A stretch of DNA of 64,000 bases from Dromaius novaehollandiae. Its lineage: Eukaryota > Chordata > Aves > Casuariiformes > Dromaiidae. The position numbers and the translations under genes are program-made. This document shows positions 34,070 to 55,100 of the stretch, one piece after another. Location: the NCBI RefSeq assembly GCF_036370855.1, contig NC_088113.1, forward strand, positions 17,814,501 to 17,878,500, written 5' to 3'. The number at the start of each line of letters is the position of its first letter. The stretch's first letter is position 1. The notes beneath the pieces were generated by a model. The model worked only from the letters and a program-made list of their open reading frames with translations, was not told the origin of the DNA and ran no database searches.

Positions 34070-34965
34070 CCAGCTAACTTGTTTGTTCTGAGTAACCAAA
34101 TGGATTCTTTGGTGCTGCTGGTCTTATTGTTCTAGGCAGCACGTGAAGTAGCACTTGGTATCTGAAAGAATGGATTCCTGGTGCTGAGGAGTTATGTATA
34201 TTGTCACTTGGGAATACTGGCTTGTTGATCATGTAGTAGTGTAAATGACTGGACAACTGTTTGTCAGCTGGTACTAACGTGGAGGTACTGCAGGCGTGCA
34301 CAGCACCGCGACTCCCTCAGAGTGGCGAGGGGTGCTGGGCATTCCTCAAAGCCTTAGAATAGAGGTTAGGGCAGCGTGGGAGGAGCGGTGTGCTATGTTG
34401 GCAGGACAGGAGCAGCGAGTGTCTCTGCCTGTGTGCTCAAAGTAGGTAACTGTCTAGGAAGGAGCTCAGAAGCTCCGATTTGCCTCAGTTTGTACCTCGT
34501 TCATGGACAGTACTAATGGCAAACAGTTCTCTGTACACTAGTAGACTGTGGAACACTATGGAATGTTTTCATTAAACTAGGAATGGGGAGTCCATATAAT
34601 GAAGCTTAACAGATGGGCATGTTTAATTTGTTTCCTCTAAACCCCCTCATGCTGTAAATAGTTTAGTTGGTTTTTTGTTTTTAAAATCTGTATGTGGGGA
34701 AAGGGGCTGGGAGGGAGGGGGTTAAATTTGTTTGCATGAATAAGTGGGTTAAATTGCTATAGGCATGTGTCCCCTTTTTTGTTTGGTAGGGAATTTTGTT
34801 GAAAAAGCACCTTGATGACTGAACCCCTTACATAGCTAGAATTTTTTAGTTATGCATTGACTTAGGTTACTGTAAAAGCTTGGATTTATTTTTGTAGGAC
34901 TTTATTGCTAAGAATTAGAACATAGCAGTGGGGCTGCTCTTTGGAGTAATGTAAATTGTAATTAT

Positions 34966-34971
34966 AATAAA
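34966..34971 (+). terminator. LSM14B distal poly(A) signal
   Basis: AATAAA followed about 30 bp later by GTGTGTTCTGT, a good U/GU-rich downstream element, so this is the better candidate for the main 3' end. Confidence 0.6.
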
Positions 34972-35009
34972 CATGTAAATGTTTAATGTTTTCCTCCTAG
35001 TGTGTTCTG

Positions 35010-38000
35010 TACAGAACTCGGCAACATCAGCCCAGAGAACTTGTCTGATACCTGTCCTAATAGGGTTCAAACCTATGTCAAAGGAAATTGTATTGCAGAG
35101 GTCTAGCCAGCCTGAGAAGTTCTGCATGGTATCTGTAAAGTGTGCTTAAAAACCCTGTTGGAGCCTTTGAGCCCTTTCTTACTGTTATCCTGCATTCTTA
35201 TGTTCAGTCACTCCAGGGAGACTTGAGGATTGAGGAAAATGACCACATGAATGGAGTAGTTGCCCAAACTGCAATGTGTTTACCTCATTCTTTGTGTCTC
35301 TGATGGAACCTGAAGTCTGTGTATTGGTATAGCTTAACTATAACTCTGTTTTGGGTGGCAATGCTTCTGGCTCCAGTAGCCACAAATGCTTTTAGTATTT
35401 GGGCTCACACCAGCAAAAAAGGGTGTGTGCTAAAATAATCTGGAAGCTGCTACAAGCCTCTAATTTCTCTGCTGGCAAAACAGCCAGTGTGAAATTATGT
35501 TTGAAGATGGAATCACATTGCCAAAATCAACTAAGCAGCAAGTACTTCATAGCTTGTCCTGTGTGACTACAGTGAAATGAGAAATCAAAACTAACTTCTG
35601 TGTACCAATTCCTTTTGGCTTTTTGTTTTAAGGCAATAGTTCCCTTTGTTACACGTTAAGCCTCAGTTCTAACAGCTGAGACATGATTGCTCTGTTACTG
35701 ACGATCCTGAAGTTGTTTTACCATGAACACAGTGTAGCATTTCCACAGGTACCGCTGTATCTGCATCACCTTTGTGCACTGTAGTAGAGTAAGGAGCCTC
35801 AGGGCTATGGCTTAACGCTCTTGGGCAAACCAGCTGCTAGCCCTTGTCTACCACAAACACTCATCCTCGTTCAGTCTGTGGCAGAAAGCTGTCTACATAG
35901 CTCTTTCATGGGGAAGATTCCTGAGACTAGGGAAAGACAGCGATGACTTCTGCAAGAAAGCAAGCAGTCTAGCAATTCAGAACTCCAGTTTAAGGCCTCA
36001 AGGTAGCACTGCATCCCATAAGGCATGTCAAACTTAATGCTATATTCCAACAAGACAGTTTCTCTAGCTTATGTGGTCTAATGCTTTCCTAAGCAGGAGG
36101 AAAAAAAAAATCACTGCAGCTTCCCTGTCCTTGATTCCTGTGATACTCTGCCCACACTTCCCTTTGAAGCATTTAGCTGTAAACAGCTGCTCAGTTGTGG
36201 TGCAACAGGCCAGGAAAAATATGTGAGCTACTGCAGGCTGCTTTATCTGCTGACTGGGGCTATGGCATCTCCCCCTCTAAAGGGCCTTCCCAGAACCCTG
36301 CAAGGGTTTGGTTAATCTCCCTTTGGGGAGGCTCATGGATCTGTTTTTGACAATCAAAGAACAAATGGTGTGCAAAGTAAAGGTTCTTTTCACTCTCTCC
36401 CTGTCCTTCCCCACCTGCCTACTTGTCTTCTCTAAACTTTGTTTCAACTGGAAGCTCTTGCTTTACACCTCTAAAACCATTTGTTCTTTGATTGTCAAAA
36501 ACATTGAAGAACTGCTTGCAGAGGCTGTTTTATTTCTTGTTCACTCTACTTAGCAATGTAAATATGAAAAGTTTTGTGTGTGTGTATATATAAAAGTGAC
36601 ACCTAGTGTTGTCCCTTTGAGATTAAAATGGCTGTAAGGAAAAGCAACCTCTGCAATCAGGTAGCAAGTCTTATCTATAAGAGCTCTAGAGGGTGAGGGG
36701 GTCTTTGAAATTGAAAAGGCAACAGTAAGCAGCAAAGCACAAGGCCCAAAATGACCTAACTTCCCCCTTCCCTGGAAGCTTTACCTCTGCACTGGGACCA
36801 AACTGCTTCTGTTAGAATACAGGTTTTACTCTGTAAACATGACTGTAAGGAAAGATAAACAGGACCACAGTAGCAAAGAGAAAAAGAAAAAAAAAAGAAA
36901 GAAAGAAGCAGGAGGAAAAAAACCCCTGCTCGTATCAGTTATGTTAATGCCTGTGTAGCATAAAGGCTTGCAGGCCCCCATCATCTAGCCCAAGCCTTCT
37001 ACTTTAGATCAGCCTCTATCTCAAATACAAGTAACATGACCATATCCAAACCCGCAGGGCTCTTTTCCAAGGGACAAGCCCTACCTCTGCTAACAGTGAG
37101 ACTTCTAGGCACCATCCATTCCTCTTTTTGCCCTCCATGTGTTGGAAAGGGGTTAAAAATATTGCAGGGACTGTTGGCAGCAGAGCTAAGTTGGAGAATC
37201 ATCTTTATCAAGTTTATTATTGAGCAAAGCTGTTGAAAGCAGATGAATCAACTGGAAACAGCTTTTTCACCTAGCTCTCACTAGCTTAACCTATGTGTAC
37301 TTAAATAGGTAGTGTTGGAAGACTGCCAAAACTGAGGCTATCACTGAAGATGTCACCATGCAAATAGTTACCTGGAATAAAATATCAAATTGGGATAGTC
37401 ACAGTCAAGTCTCCTTTTTTTTAAAAACATAGATGAATAACCAGTTATCACCTGTCATTTCCAAATGTGTCTATTTCAAAGTTTATTATATTACATGTTA
37501 ATGAGTGCATATCTGAGCTGATTCATAACTGCATGTGCAGTGAGCAGTTTCCAAAGACCAGAGGATGAGTCTATCTCCATAAAGCATGATATGATTTTGG
37601 TACAGAGCAGTAGTACAGAGGTAGGGCTTTACATTATTTATAGAACATAAGGGATCTATCCCTACAGAAGGGAAGAGGGAACTAGCTGAGGAATATGCTG
37701 AATGTGAACAGTAAGCAGAGGTTTGACCAGGAACTGAACACCACTCCTGCTGATGAGATGTATGGAAGAACTAGCATGAAATTAAATACAAAAGGAGAAA
37801 CTGGACTAGAACTTTATGGTTTAACTAACTGTTGTGGTATGTAACATTCTTTGTAGTTACTTTTAGCATTAGGAAGTTACTGGTCTATAAATCCCCTAGT
37901 GGGCAACAACAATAGCAACACTTTATTCTGAACCAGATGAATCATGCAAAATCTAGGCGAGTAGCAAGTCACACACCTCTTCTCTTATGACATGCCTTCA

Positions 38001-38394
38001 AAATAATCAATTCTCATGCTGACTTCCCAAAGCATTACACCCAAAATTCTCTATACTGGGTAAACCCAGTACAGTTTGTGACAGAAGGTGTTAAATCTTA
38101 TGTCCAGACCCTAGCCCTTTAAATTCAAAGTACAGTTTAGGAAAAAAAACCCTCACTTCCACATTAGTTACATTCTATTGAGGCCATATAACAACATTGT
38201 TAGGAGAGCCAGCTAAAGAGTAAGCTAACAAGTGACACAGAGTGGAAGAGAATCATTAAACAAAGTGAAGCGTCAGAGAAAAAAAGGCAGATAAATCTTT
38301 GTTCTTTAATGGGTCTTTCTTGCTGTTTTGTAGCCAACCAAATAGTCCCAGGTAATTAAAATCCAAGGAACAAATAGATTTCTTTAAAATAAGA
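35010..38394. other. Intergenic region between convergent LSM14B and PSMA7
   Basis: About 3.4 kb without a supportable gene. It holds a perfect 28-bp inverted repeat (36342-36503) and a purine tract (36879-36910). Short open frames here have no recognisable features. Confidence 0.7.
36342..36503. repeat. Perfect 28-bp inverted repeat around a 106-bp spacer
   Basis: The left arm 36342-36369 (TGTTTTTGACAATCAAAG...) is the exact reverse complement of the right arm 36476-36503 (...CTTTGATTGTCAAAAACA). The sequence just inside the arms is loosely complementary too (GTGTGCAAAG against GGTGTAAAG). The ends are TG and CA but no target-site duplication is visible. It could be a small non-autonomous element, an inverted micro-duplication, or a hairpin-forming sequence. 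Confidence 0.85.
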
Positions 38395-38413
38395 GTTTAA
38401 AAAAATCAGTAGG

Positions 38414-38419
38414 TTTATT
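38414..38419 (-). terminator. PSMA7 poly(A) signal
   Basis: Plus-strand TTTATT reads AATAAA on the PSMA7 strand (ACATACAATAAACC), about 110 bp after the stop. This implies a short 3' UTR ending near 38395. Confidence 0.75.
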
Positions 38420-38529
38420 GTATGTCTCAAGAGGGGCACAGTATGAATAAATGGAATGCCTACATGTTGTCTATACAGAATAACCCATCACTTGAATTAA
38501 AAAGCAGCTAAGCAGTTGAATTTCAGTCA

Positions 38530-46034
<7,505 letters not shown>

Positions 46035-46060
<26 letters not shown>

Positions 46061-46108
46061 ACCAATATATGGTAGCCCCATAAAAAAAAAAAAAAAAAAA
46101 GCCCCACC
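46035..46108 (+). promoter_or_regulatory. SS18L1 proximal AT-rich promoter/leader with CCAAT, CArG-like box and A19 tract
   Basis: After the CpG island come a small inverted repeat (TAATAA ... TTATTA, 46035-46051), a CCAAT that overlaps the CArG-like CCAATATATGG (46062-46072), CATAAAA, and an uninterrupted run of 19 A (46082-46100) ending 8 bases before the ATG. The transcription start cannot be fixed, so the A-run may be in the leader or just upstream of it. Confidence 0.55.
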
Positions 46109-46177
46109 ATGTCGGTTGCCTTTGCTTCTGCTCGCCCAAGAGGCAAAGGGGAGGTCACCCAGCAAACTATCCAGAAG
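46109..46177 (+). CDS. SS18L1: SS18L1 exon 1
   Basis: 23 codons, MSVAFASARPRGKGEVTQQT then IQK. Context CCCCACCATGTC is a good initiation site. Donor GTAAAA. Confidence 0.95.
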
Positions 46178-49100
46178 GTAAAAAAGCATGCTTTTCTACA
46201 GCCGGTTTTAGACATTTGTCCGTCCATGCGCCTGTAGCTGAGGAAGGAGGCTTATTTCTAAGGCGATCATGAGAACTCGTGAATTTGCGAGGGCTGCAAA
46301 GATGGACAGCTGGAGAGAGAGGTGGGGGAAGGAGGAGGAGGAGGAGGTGGAACAAAGCAAAGGTGTTCAGATCGCTGCAAAGAGAGAGCAAGAGAAGGAC
46401 TTGCGGAATAAAATTGGGATGGCACATTATCTGCTGCCTGCAAAGCCAAAAAATCGCCAGTAATGCATTGAAAAATTGCAATGAAAATTGCAAAGCTATT
46501 TTTAATTTCTGACGGCATATCAGCTCCGGGCCAGAAAAATAAATACACTGAAAAGAATTAAAATAAAATACTGGATTTACAAGGGTTTTCTTTTGTATTT
46601 GGATGCAGAATTGTAATCTTTTAGAAGATAGAGGGAGCACTGATCACTGCTATTTTTCGTAGGCTATGATTATTATTATATGTAATGCATTTATTGATGT
46701 TTAATGATAAAAAAAAGATGGTTTTGAAAGATTTCCTTTGCACACTAGGTCTCCACATGGGTTTCATACGGACGCCAAAGGAAAGGGAGCCTAGTTTGGA
46801 AGTTATTGTTATCCTATTTCATAGCATTGACAGCAGGGAATATATACACATGCCCAGCATCCCCCATCCCTTCTGCAGACTGTAACTGTAAATAATGAAA
46901 GAGGTTGGAAATGTCAATAAAGAACATGCATGGTTTACTGTGGCCACTATGTCATTTGTGCTTATACTCTATTTTTTGTGTGTTTTACACCATATAAATA
47001 TTTTGTTTATGCAGCTTGTATAATGTGATGGAAGTAACGTATGTATGTTTTATTATGGTCCACTGGTAAATTATGACCAATGAAGGAGTGTCACTGCTAA
47101 TCCAGCAGTTAACTAACGGATCATCGGTATGTTTTGCTGTCAAACCGTTATCTGCTGCCAATCTATGACTTCTAGGGGAAAAAACCCTCAATGGAAGGCT
47201 GTTACAGAACAGATTAAGGCAGAACAAACTGCCACAAGAGAGATTAAGAGTATGACTTAAATCTCAGGAGACTATTTGGAAACTAATCCCATTTTGTATA
47301 AACCTTGCAGCACATGTAATATTCTGACCCAATTAATTTTAAATGATAAAATATTTCAGCTGAGTTTTTCTTAGCCACTTTCTTTGGCCAGAGTTGTTGG
47401 TAGTTAGGACAGAATTTCATAATTCGGATAGTTTGTACTAAAAAACATGAATGTATCCATAAAAGAAAGGGCAGCTGAAGTATCTTCATTTCAGTTTTCA
47501 TGCACTTTCCTTTTTTCATATTGATAAACTTTATGGAAGCTTGGAAGTGTTGCTTATTTCTTTACAAGTAACATGTAAAACCGTTTCCTGTCTCAAGTAC
47601 CTATGCTGGCAAGTTACTTTAGGACTGTTCATCAATACTGGGCTGTTGGCAGTGATTCTCTTTTTGAAAAGCACTGGTGCTGGGGAAGAAGAGACACCAT
47701 TAACTAAATGGTTTTTATAGTCAAATATAAGACATGGGGCAATGTGAGAGAAGGAACATGCTGGGATAAGAACTCACTACAAAAATTCTTATTAAAGCCA
47801 GCTTTATAGAACACATACCAGTTTTATTGAAAAGAATTGGTTTTACTTGTATTCATAATACACTTTAATTTATTAACTCAATTTTAATAGTCTTTGAAAG
47901 CTTTTATTATTCCAGTGCCAACTATCTTCCTTAAACAAAATTTCACAGGAAGGAAGGTAAAGCTTTTGACATTGCAGAAATGATGGTGATGCTTTAAAAC
48001 AGTTCATCAAATAGCATTTGCAGGACAGTTAACTTTTCAATTTCTCCTATGTAATGGAGATTAGCACCCAGTTCTTTTTTTTTTGTAGTAAGTGTCAGGA
48101 CATCAGAGGTATTCCTTATTCCTCTTTCAGTTAGCAAAAATGTTCTTCAGGTAACTGTAGCAGCATAGGCCTTTTCTGATAAAGATATCTGTAATATTGC
48201 TTGGGCTCTTGGGCTCTTGGTATTGAATACTTAATTAAATGTGAAAAAGTGATATTAAATATGATAACTGAAAAGGACTGTTTTATATGTTTTGCTAATT
48301 CTGCACGCAGAATTTCATTGACCCTGATGAAAATTCTGTGCAACAAAGAGTACGGAGTGTGAAACAAAGAGCTGCATTGTGAAGCAGGCGGGAGTATTTT
48401 CTCTTAAAATTGTATGCTACACCCGGGTTGCCATGTGAGCAGAGGCACGCATGCAGGAGGGATATGGATTCCTGTCTGAGTGAATCCTGACGTTCCCCGT
48501 CAGCCTGCAGGAGACTCGCCTGCTCACCTGCCTTGACGGGCAACGGCAGAAACACCGTTCCTCAGGTCCTCCGCGACGCCCAGCACAGGGGACTGCTCCG
48601 AGTCCGGGCAGTCACAGTCTGTGATGGACGAGGGGCACAACAGGAAAGTTGTGCCTCAACTTGCAAATCACAAGCAAGAAGCAGGACAAGCGGAGCTCTC
48701 TAAGGGAATGACCGGCTAGATTGCAAGTGCATAAAAATGACTCTTCTGCTCATTCTCCCATAATCTAGCCTTTTCTCTGCATTTAAATGAGTCTTTTTTT
48801 TTTTTTGAAAAGAAGACATACCTACATGGAATAATTCATATTTAGCTCATATGAAAAAAAACATTATTCTCTCCTGTTGATAGAGTCCCTCTATCCTGAT
48901 GACAGATTGACTCAAAGTCCCAGTCTTCTGAACACTTAATATCAGGAGTAATACTTACAAACTATGTTGTGTAGTATATTTTTGCCACAGGCTTAAATTT
49001 GTAAACACTGCTTTGGTTTTTCCACTTCTTCCCCTGCAAAATGCCTGCCACATTCCCAAGGAAGTTAGAGGAAAGAGACAAACTATTTTCTCTGAAGTTT

Positions 49101-52100
49101 TAAAACAAGCCAAAGGATTTTTTAACCAATTTGTTGTATAATAAATTCGTTAAATAAATATCAGTTTGCCTTTTGTCCAGCAACCCTGTTTTTCTGAAAC
49201 CAATCCATCCCTACATTTTACTGAAGGAAGCTAAGCTAGCAGCCACTGAGCTACTGATACACAGAAGTTAAATGGTATATAATTACTGTGCATTTTTGTT
49301 TTTAGACTTCTCTTCTTAGAACTGTACTACCACAAAGACATATTGGGGATATAATTCTCTTGCATGTGATTTCAATTTATTTAGCAACATGAATTACACA
49401 CTTCTGTCACTTCAGTAGTCTGCTCATGCTAGTCCTGTGCAGGAAAAAGAGGTGAGGTTTAAACTGTTTGAAAGTAGCTTATTATTTGAAAGTAAGTATA
49501 TTGGTAAATCTGAAGCTTTTGAAAGAGATGGGTGATAATTTAAAATGAGAGAGAGGTATTTCATACAGAAAATATCCTTCTTAGATGGGTGATAATTTAA
49601 AATGAGAGAGAGGTATTTCATACAGAAAATATCCTTCTTCAGCACAAAAATCTATCTGGCATTTAAGGAATAAAAAATATATCCTTTAATTCTTTGTTGG
49701 ATATTCCATCTAACTCCTTTAAAGATAACTGCTTATAAATGGATGATTTGAAAAGCACAGTCTAGTGGCTCAATGAAGTCATGTGGATATGCTCTGGCCA
49801 AATAGCAGTAACATTCACATTTTTTATTCAAATGCCTTTATCTGATGGCTTGCTGCCCACATCACAGCTATCAATGGGTACCCCACTGCTTCACTGAACC
49901 AGGAGAATTCTTCTTTTAAACAGCACCAGAAGAAAGGTATTCCAAAGATAATGTCACCCCTCAGTTAATTTAGATGTTTGATATTAAAGAGACAAGTCAT
50001 GTGGTTAAAATTAAAACTGTGACTAAAATGTTTATTAGCCCAGTCTAAGTTCTGATTTTGGGACTTCCATACTCCTACTTCCAGCAAATCGAAGGAAACA
50101 TCTGAGCATAGACATGCTGAATGGGTTGCATGTAACAGAAGGGAATTACAGACATTTGCAGTTGTTTCTTTATTGCAGATCAAATTAGAAATCATCTGGT
50201 GAAATGTGTTTTTGAAAGAGAAATACTGGAGAAAAAATCTTATTCAGCTTAGGCATAAATCTCTCTGTAGGCCTTGTATACAAATTGACAGCCCTGTGGC
50301 ACACAGGAATGAGAACTCAAGTGACTGTTCAGCTCTAACGTAAAGTGAGGTTTCAAGGCTCATAATTAACACTCTTTAGCCTCTTTAAAAAGCTGCGTCT
50401 GAAACACTTCCAGTGTTGTAGTGGGCTGCTTAGCACAGTAATGGCTACTTTACACATTGCATACCTGCACAAGAAGAAGAAAAAACGCTCTAGAGGTAAA
50501 GGCAGAGGAAAGTTTGAGGTAGTCAGCCCCTGCTAAATGAAGTCCTGTCTGCCTTAGGAATTACCCATCTTGTCTTTTTAGAGTCCAGCAGTCAACTCTC
50601 TACGCGAAAGTACTGCTCTTCTGTGGCTCCTTTGGAGACTATTCTGATATTAACCTGTTTGAGCAACCTGTTATGCATCTATGTGTGTGCAAATGCACAA
50701 AGTGGGAGATCTGAGGTCCAGGGTTCTGGCATACGCAGATACAATGTATATCTACTCTCTGAGATTGGAGTCTCCTTCAGGAAATGTTTCAGGCTGCCAA
50801 ATCCGAAAATGAGATTTACGTTCAGGAAAGCTGGAGTGTTTAGACTCAGCTCATTGTGGTGTGTCCCATCACCACAATTACACCTAAGTTGAGATTTCTG
50901 AAAATAATTAGGGTAGGTCAAATATCGTATCAGGTTGTTTTCTGGAATTAGAAGGCAACACAACACCCGTGCCCCCACAACCCATGAAGCAGGTTTATGA
51001 GATATTGTTATGATATGTTGGTTTTACAACTGTCACAGTTGTTTCTTGTCTTTGAGGACAACAAATAGAAGAAAGTAAGGAAAACTTTCTAATTCCAGTA
51101 AAAAGTTAACATTTAAACACAGCTGTCTGTTCAGGGTTATAGCATCATGTTCTGGATCTCACGACTAGTGCAAACTAAGCCATGTTTACATCTTCCCCCT
51201 AACTGTTGGGCCCAAATTCATCTCATGTGATTTACCTGTATGATTTTCTGTCCAGTATGTAGGAAATAGAGAGTTTCCAAAACTGTTCCAGCTCAAAAGC
51301 TTTTCTACCAAACTGTAGCAATGTGATTGATGACAAATACATATTGAGAATTATCTTAAGAAATATTTGATTCTTTGCATAATTGTTATGATTTATTATT
51401 CCTGCTGAAACATAATAGTTAATGAGATTAGAGCAGACTGGACCATACCTAGCCCTCTTTCTACATGGGCTGTTTCTGTTGTAATATTTAGTTCCAGTAA
51501 ACACATTTCATTTTTGTAAGCTGTTCAGACTTTTGATTTCCTATTACTATTCCAGTGTAGGTAGGTACTTTATAATATCCCAAGGCAACAAAAGTGCACA
51601 AAACACCATCCATGGCTAAAAAGGGTGAATGTGAAGTATCACAAAAATAACAAACTTTAATTTGCTTCTCATACTAACACATATTGTGATCACATTTCTT
51701 TTATGCAGATGCTAGATGAAAATCACCACCTAATACAATGTATTATGGATTATCAGAGCAAGGGGAAAACTGCAGAATGTACTCAGTGAGTATTATGAGT
51801 TTTGGGATATGGTAGAGATTTTTTGTGTGCTTTTTATCAAGAACAGTACTATGAACAGTTCTGTTCATTGGTCATTGAAAAAATATTTGGACTGTTCTTT
51901 TTTAGATTCACTTGAAATAAGTGAAGTATTATATGAAGTATATATTGTTCTTGGGAACTGAGAGGGTTTTTTTCTGTTACGTTTTTCTTTACCTTTGACT
52001 ATTTTGAATAGTGTCACTCCAAAAAAAATGGAGTGGGTAAAAAGCAAAGGAAAAACTACATGAAAATTAAAAGAAATAGGACAGTTTGCAAAGCAAACTT

Positions 52101-55100
52101 TCTTAAAATTCAAAACAAAGATGAAAATATCAGCAGTTTTACATAAGTGAAAATTAAAAGCTGACCATAGTTTGTCGTACAGTATCCCTCACTAGATGAA
52201 CACTTCTGGAATGTAGGAGGCTATTACTGATAAAAAACAAAACTGAAATACTGCACAATTTGAACTTTAATTCCATTTCATTCTGACTGGTTCTGTAGCA
52301 AGAACTCTCACTGATATTAACTGTAGGTGAATTGCAGGGTTAGGCATATGGGCTAGCCTGAAAGTAGGAAAGGTGATTTGTGAGAAATACGAAATTCTGA
52401 CTGTGGAATATTTTCTTTCATATCATTTTAAGGACTCAGTTCTGCCTAAACACTTTGGATTAAACCACCTTCATATTGTCTTTTATAAACCATGTGTAAA
52501 TAGAATCACAGAATACTTTAGGTTAGATGGAACTTTTTGAGATCACCTAGTCAGAGCAGGACCAGCTTTCAAGATAGATCGGACTTCAAAGTTAGATCAG
52601 ATTTGTTAATATCATATTCAGTTGAGTTCCATAGCACATGAGAGGTGTCTTCCTCATATACAACTGGGAGCTATGTTCTGATTTGCTGTTAAGGGTATTC
52701 TTAAGAAATGTGTGCAAGAAATTATCATGCTTTGCCTTAGGAGAATAGACTATAGTCCCAGTGTGATGATGCATGCTTTGGAGTTCAAAGTGTTTAGAAT
52801 ATTTTTAACAGATCATTTATGAAAATAATTATAGAGAAGTATGAGTTTGGAGTTATTGGGCTACTTGCTCTGTGCAGACTCATTACATATGAGTAGAATC
52901 AGGTACAAAGTTAATAACATAGTTTCATCAAAAATAATTAAATATTAAAGATCAGCAATGTTGTTATCTATGGCTAAAACAATATGCATGTAGACTTACC
53001 AGTTTATTTCACTGCTTACTAGTTCTAATCTTGAAAGCAAAATGCTTTTATAAACATCATGGGTAAAAATCTCAGTCAGGAAGAATGGCCAGTCTGTCCC
53101 ATAAGAGGTCAAGTTATGGGGCCAAAGCTAGAAAGCTGTACTTTCAAAAGAAGTGTCTAAAAAAAGAGAGCTTTGCCAAAAGAGTTTATGATTCAGCTCT
53201 AGATGAGTTCAACATACAAGATTTGAATTATTTTTAGTAATGTATCCACTGCCTGTTTTGAAATTTATCCATTGATGATTTTGAGCAATAAAGGTCATTG
53301 AATGCTTCTGCAAATAAGGTAATACTACAGGAGGTGCGTGCACTTCTGAGAGAACTTCCAAATTCCATGCTTCTCTCTTACTCATGTCACCATTCTGACT
53401 TCATTTTGGCCACTTCTCCCTCTTCCCACCCACTTTTTTCCTTATCAGAAGGAAAAATCACACTAAAAAAGCATTTCCTTTTGCCTTCTTGGAACCCTCC
53501 CTGCTTCCAAAAGTTGACTCTTCACTTTGCTCAATGGCACAACTGTTGGATTGTTTTTGGGTGCCCTCTGGTTCTTCTTTATAGGCTTTTCCAGTTCACT
53601 GAGAACTGTGAAGAAGCATAAATGGTTCTTGCGGTGCTTACTTGAGTAAACACTCCAGTTAAAGCACTCTTGAAAAAATCTTTTTCTTCTCAGCTTGCTG
53701 GCAAGGGAAACAGGTTTTGGTTTTTGGACTTTTGGAACTTAATTACTACTAGGACCCTGGTTCAACAGAGGAAGAAACTGTGGCTAACTTAGAGCCGCTG
53801 ACTGGGTGTGGGTACTTGAAGACTGAGGTCCTAACTTCACAGTTCATTCAAAGTGCTTCCAAAGAAGTGGGTACTTTACCTCCCCCTTCCCCCACGAGTT
53901 TACCCATTTGTAAAACAGGTGTTGAACACACTGATCTTTCATTAAAAACAGGGCAGCACGGAAATAGGTCATTACTATTACTATTTATTATGACAGATGC
54001 AGAGTGGGCTAATATAACCTGACTAGTCATTGGTAGGTACCAAAAAAAGAAAGCTTTGGAATTTTCCATGTTGTTTACTCTTTCCAAATAAGCTTTACTC
54101 CTTATTCTATAGATACCAACAAATCTTGCACAGAAACCTGGTTTACTTGGCAACAATAGCAGATTCTAACCAGAATATGCAGTCCTTGCTTCCTGCTGTA
54201 AGTACCAGTGCTACTGTCAGATACATTTACTATGTCAAAGGGAAATGTTCTTTGATACTGTTACTGATCACTGTCAGTAAACCATTTTTTAGTATTTTTC
54301 CAACTAAAAAGTTGTCAAGAATTCAAACAAATCAAATGCTACTTTTACTGTGTTTAAAACATAGATGGTGGGACATTTGTCTTAATCTATAGATCAAATC
54401 TCTATATATCTATATATAGATCAAATTCTATATACTGTAAATGATACAGTGGTACAGGTCTGAACAGGACCCATTTGTTCCAGATTCATTATTCTTTACT
54501 TACTTTTACTGTATTCTTTACTCAGGAAAAAAATGCCACTATTTTACGTCAAAACTTTAATTCAGCATTTGGGCATTAGTTTGTCTTTAAACATTGTTGT
54601 CCTTGCTAAATGGACTGACTTTGAAATTATCACATGTAACACAAAATGCACAATAGCCTTACATTTGACAAAGGTCAATTTGTGAATACCCTTCTGTATA
54701 GTCTTTGCTAATGCATATCCTCTCAGCAGCTATGCTCAACTACCGTAAAATGAAATTCATGTAAGTATAGAATGAGCACAGAGGCCAGACTATTATAAGC
54801 ACAATTTTGAGATCTTCACTGTGCTGCCTGCTGGCTTCCCTGTGTCACGCTGAATGTCATTCACACATAGTACTCAAATGAAGAAAGGTTTACGTAAGCA
54901 AGCCCAAAAACTGAAGGAAGCACATATTTAGTTGAGGCAGTTTTTATTCATAGTCAGGCTAATTTGGGGATTATTATTTTTCTAATTAAAACCTAACCAA
55001 AAATTTGCTTCTCCTCCTTGTTATTTGCAGCCACCAACGCAAAACATAAACTTGGGCCCAGGAGGAATGACTCAGAGTGCATCCAACCAATCTCTCCATT

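Larger units (their letters stand above)
33253..34990 (+). other. LSM14B: LSM14B 3' UTR with probable GC-AG intron (33261-33666)
   Basis: After the stop the exon seems to end at 33260 at a GC donor (AG then GCAAGT) and to resume at 33667 after TTTTTCCTGAATAG. The UTR then runs through a proximal AATAAA (34064-34069) to a distal AATAAA (34966-34971), the latter followed by a TG-rich GTGTGTTCTGT element near 35001. Confidence 0.55.

Noticed and set aside
53880-53930. MIR-like CCCATTTGTAAAACAGG stretch in SS18L1 intron 2
   Set aside because: Too short and without the rest of the SINE core to call an element.
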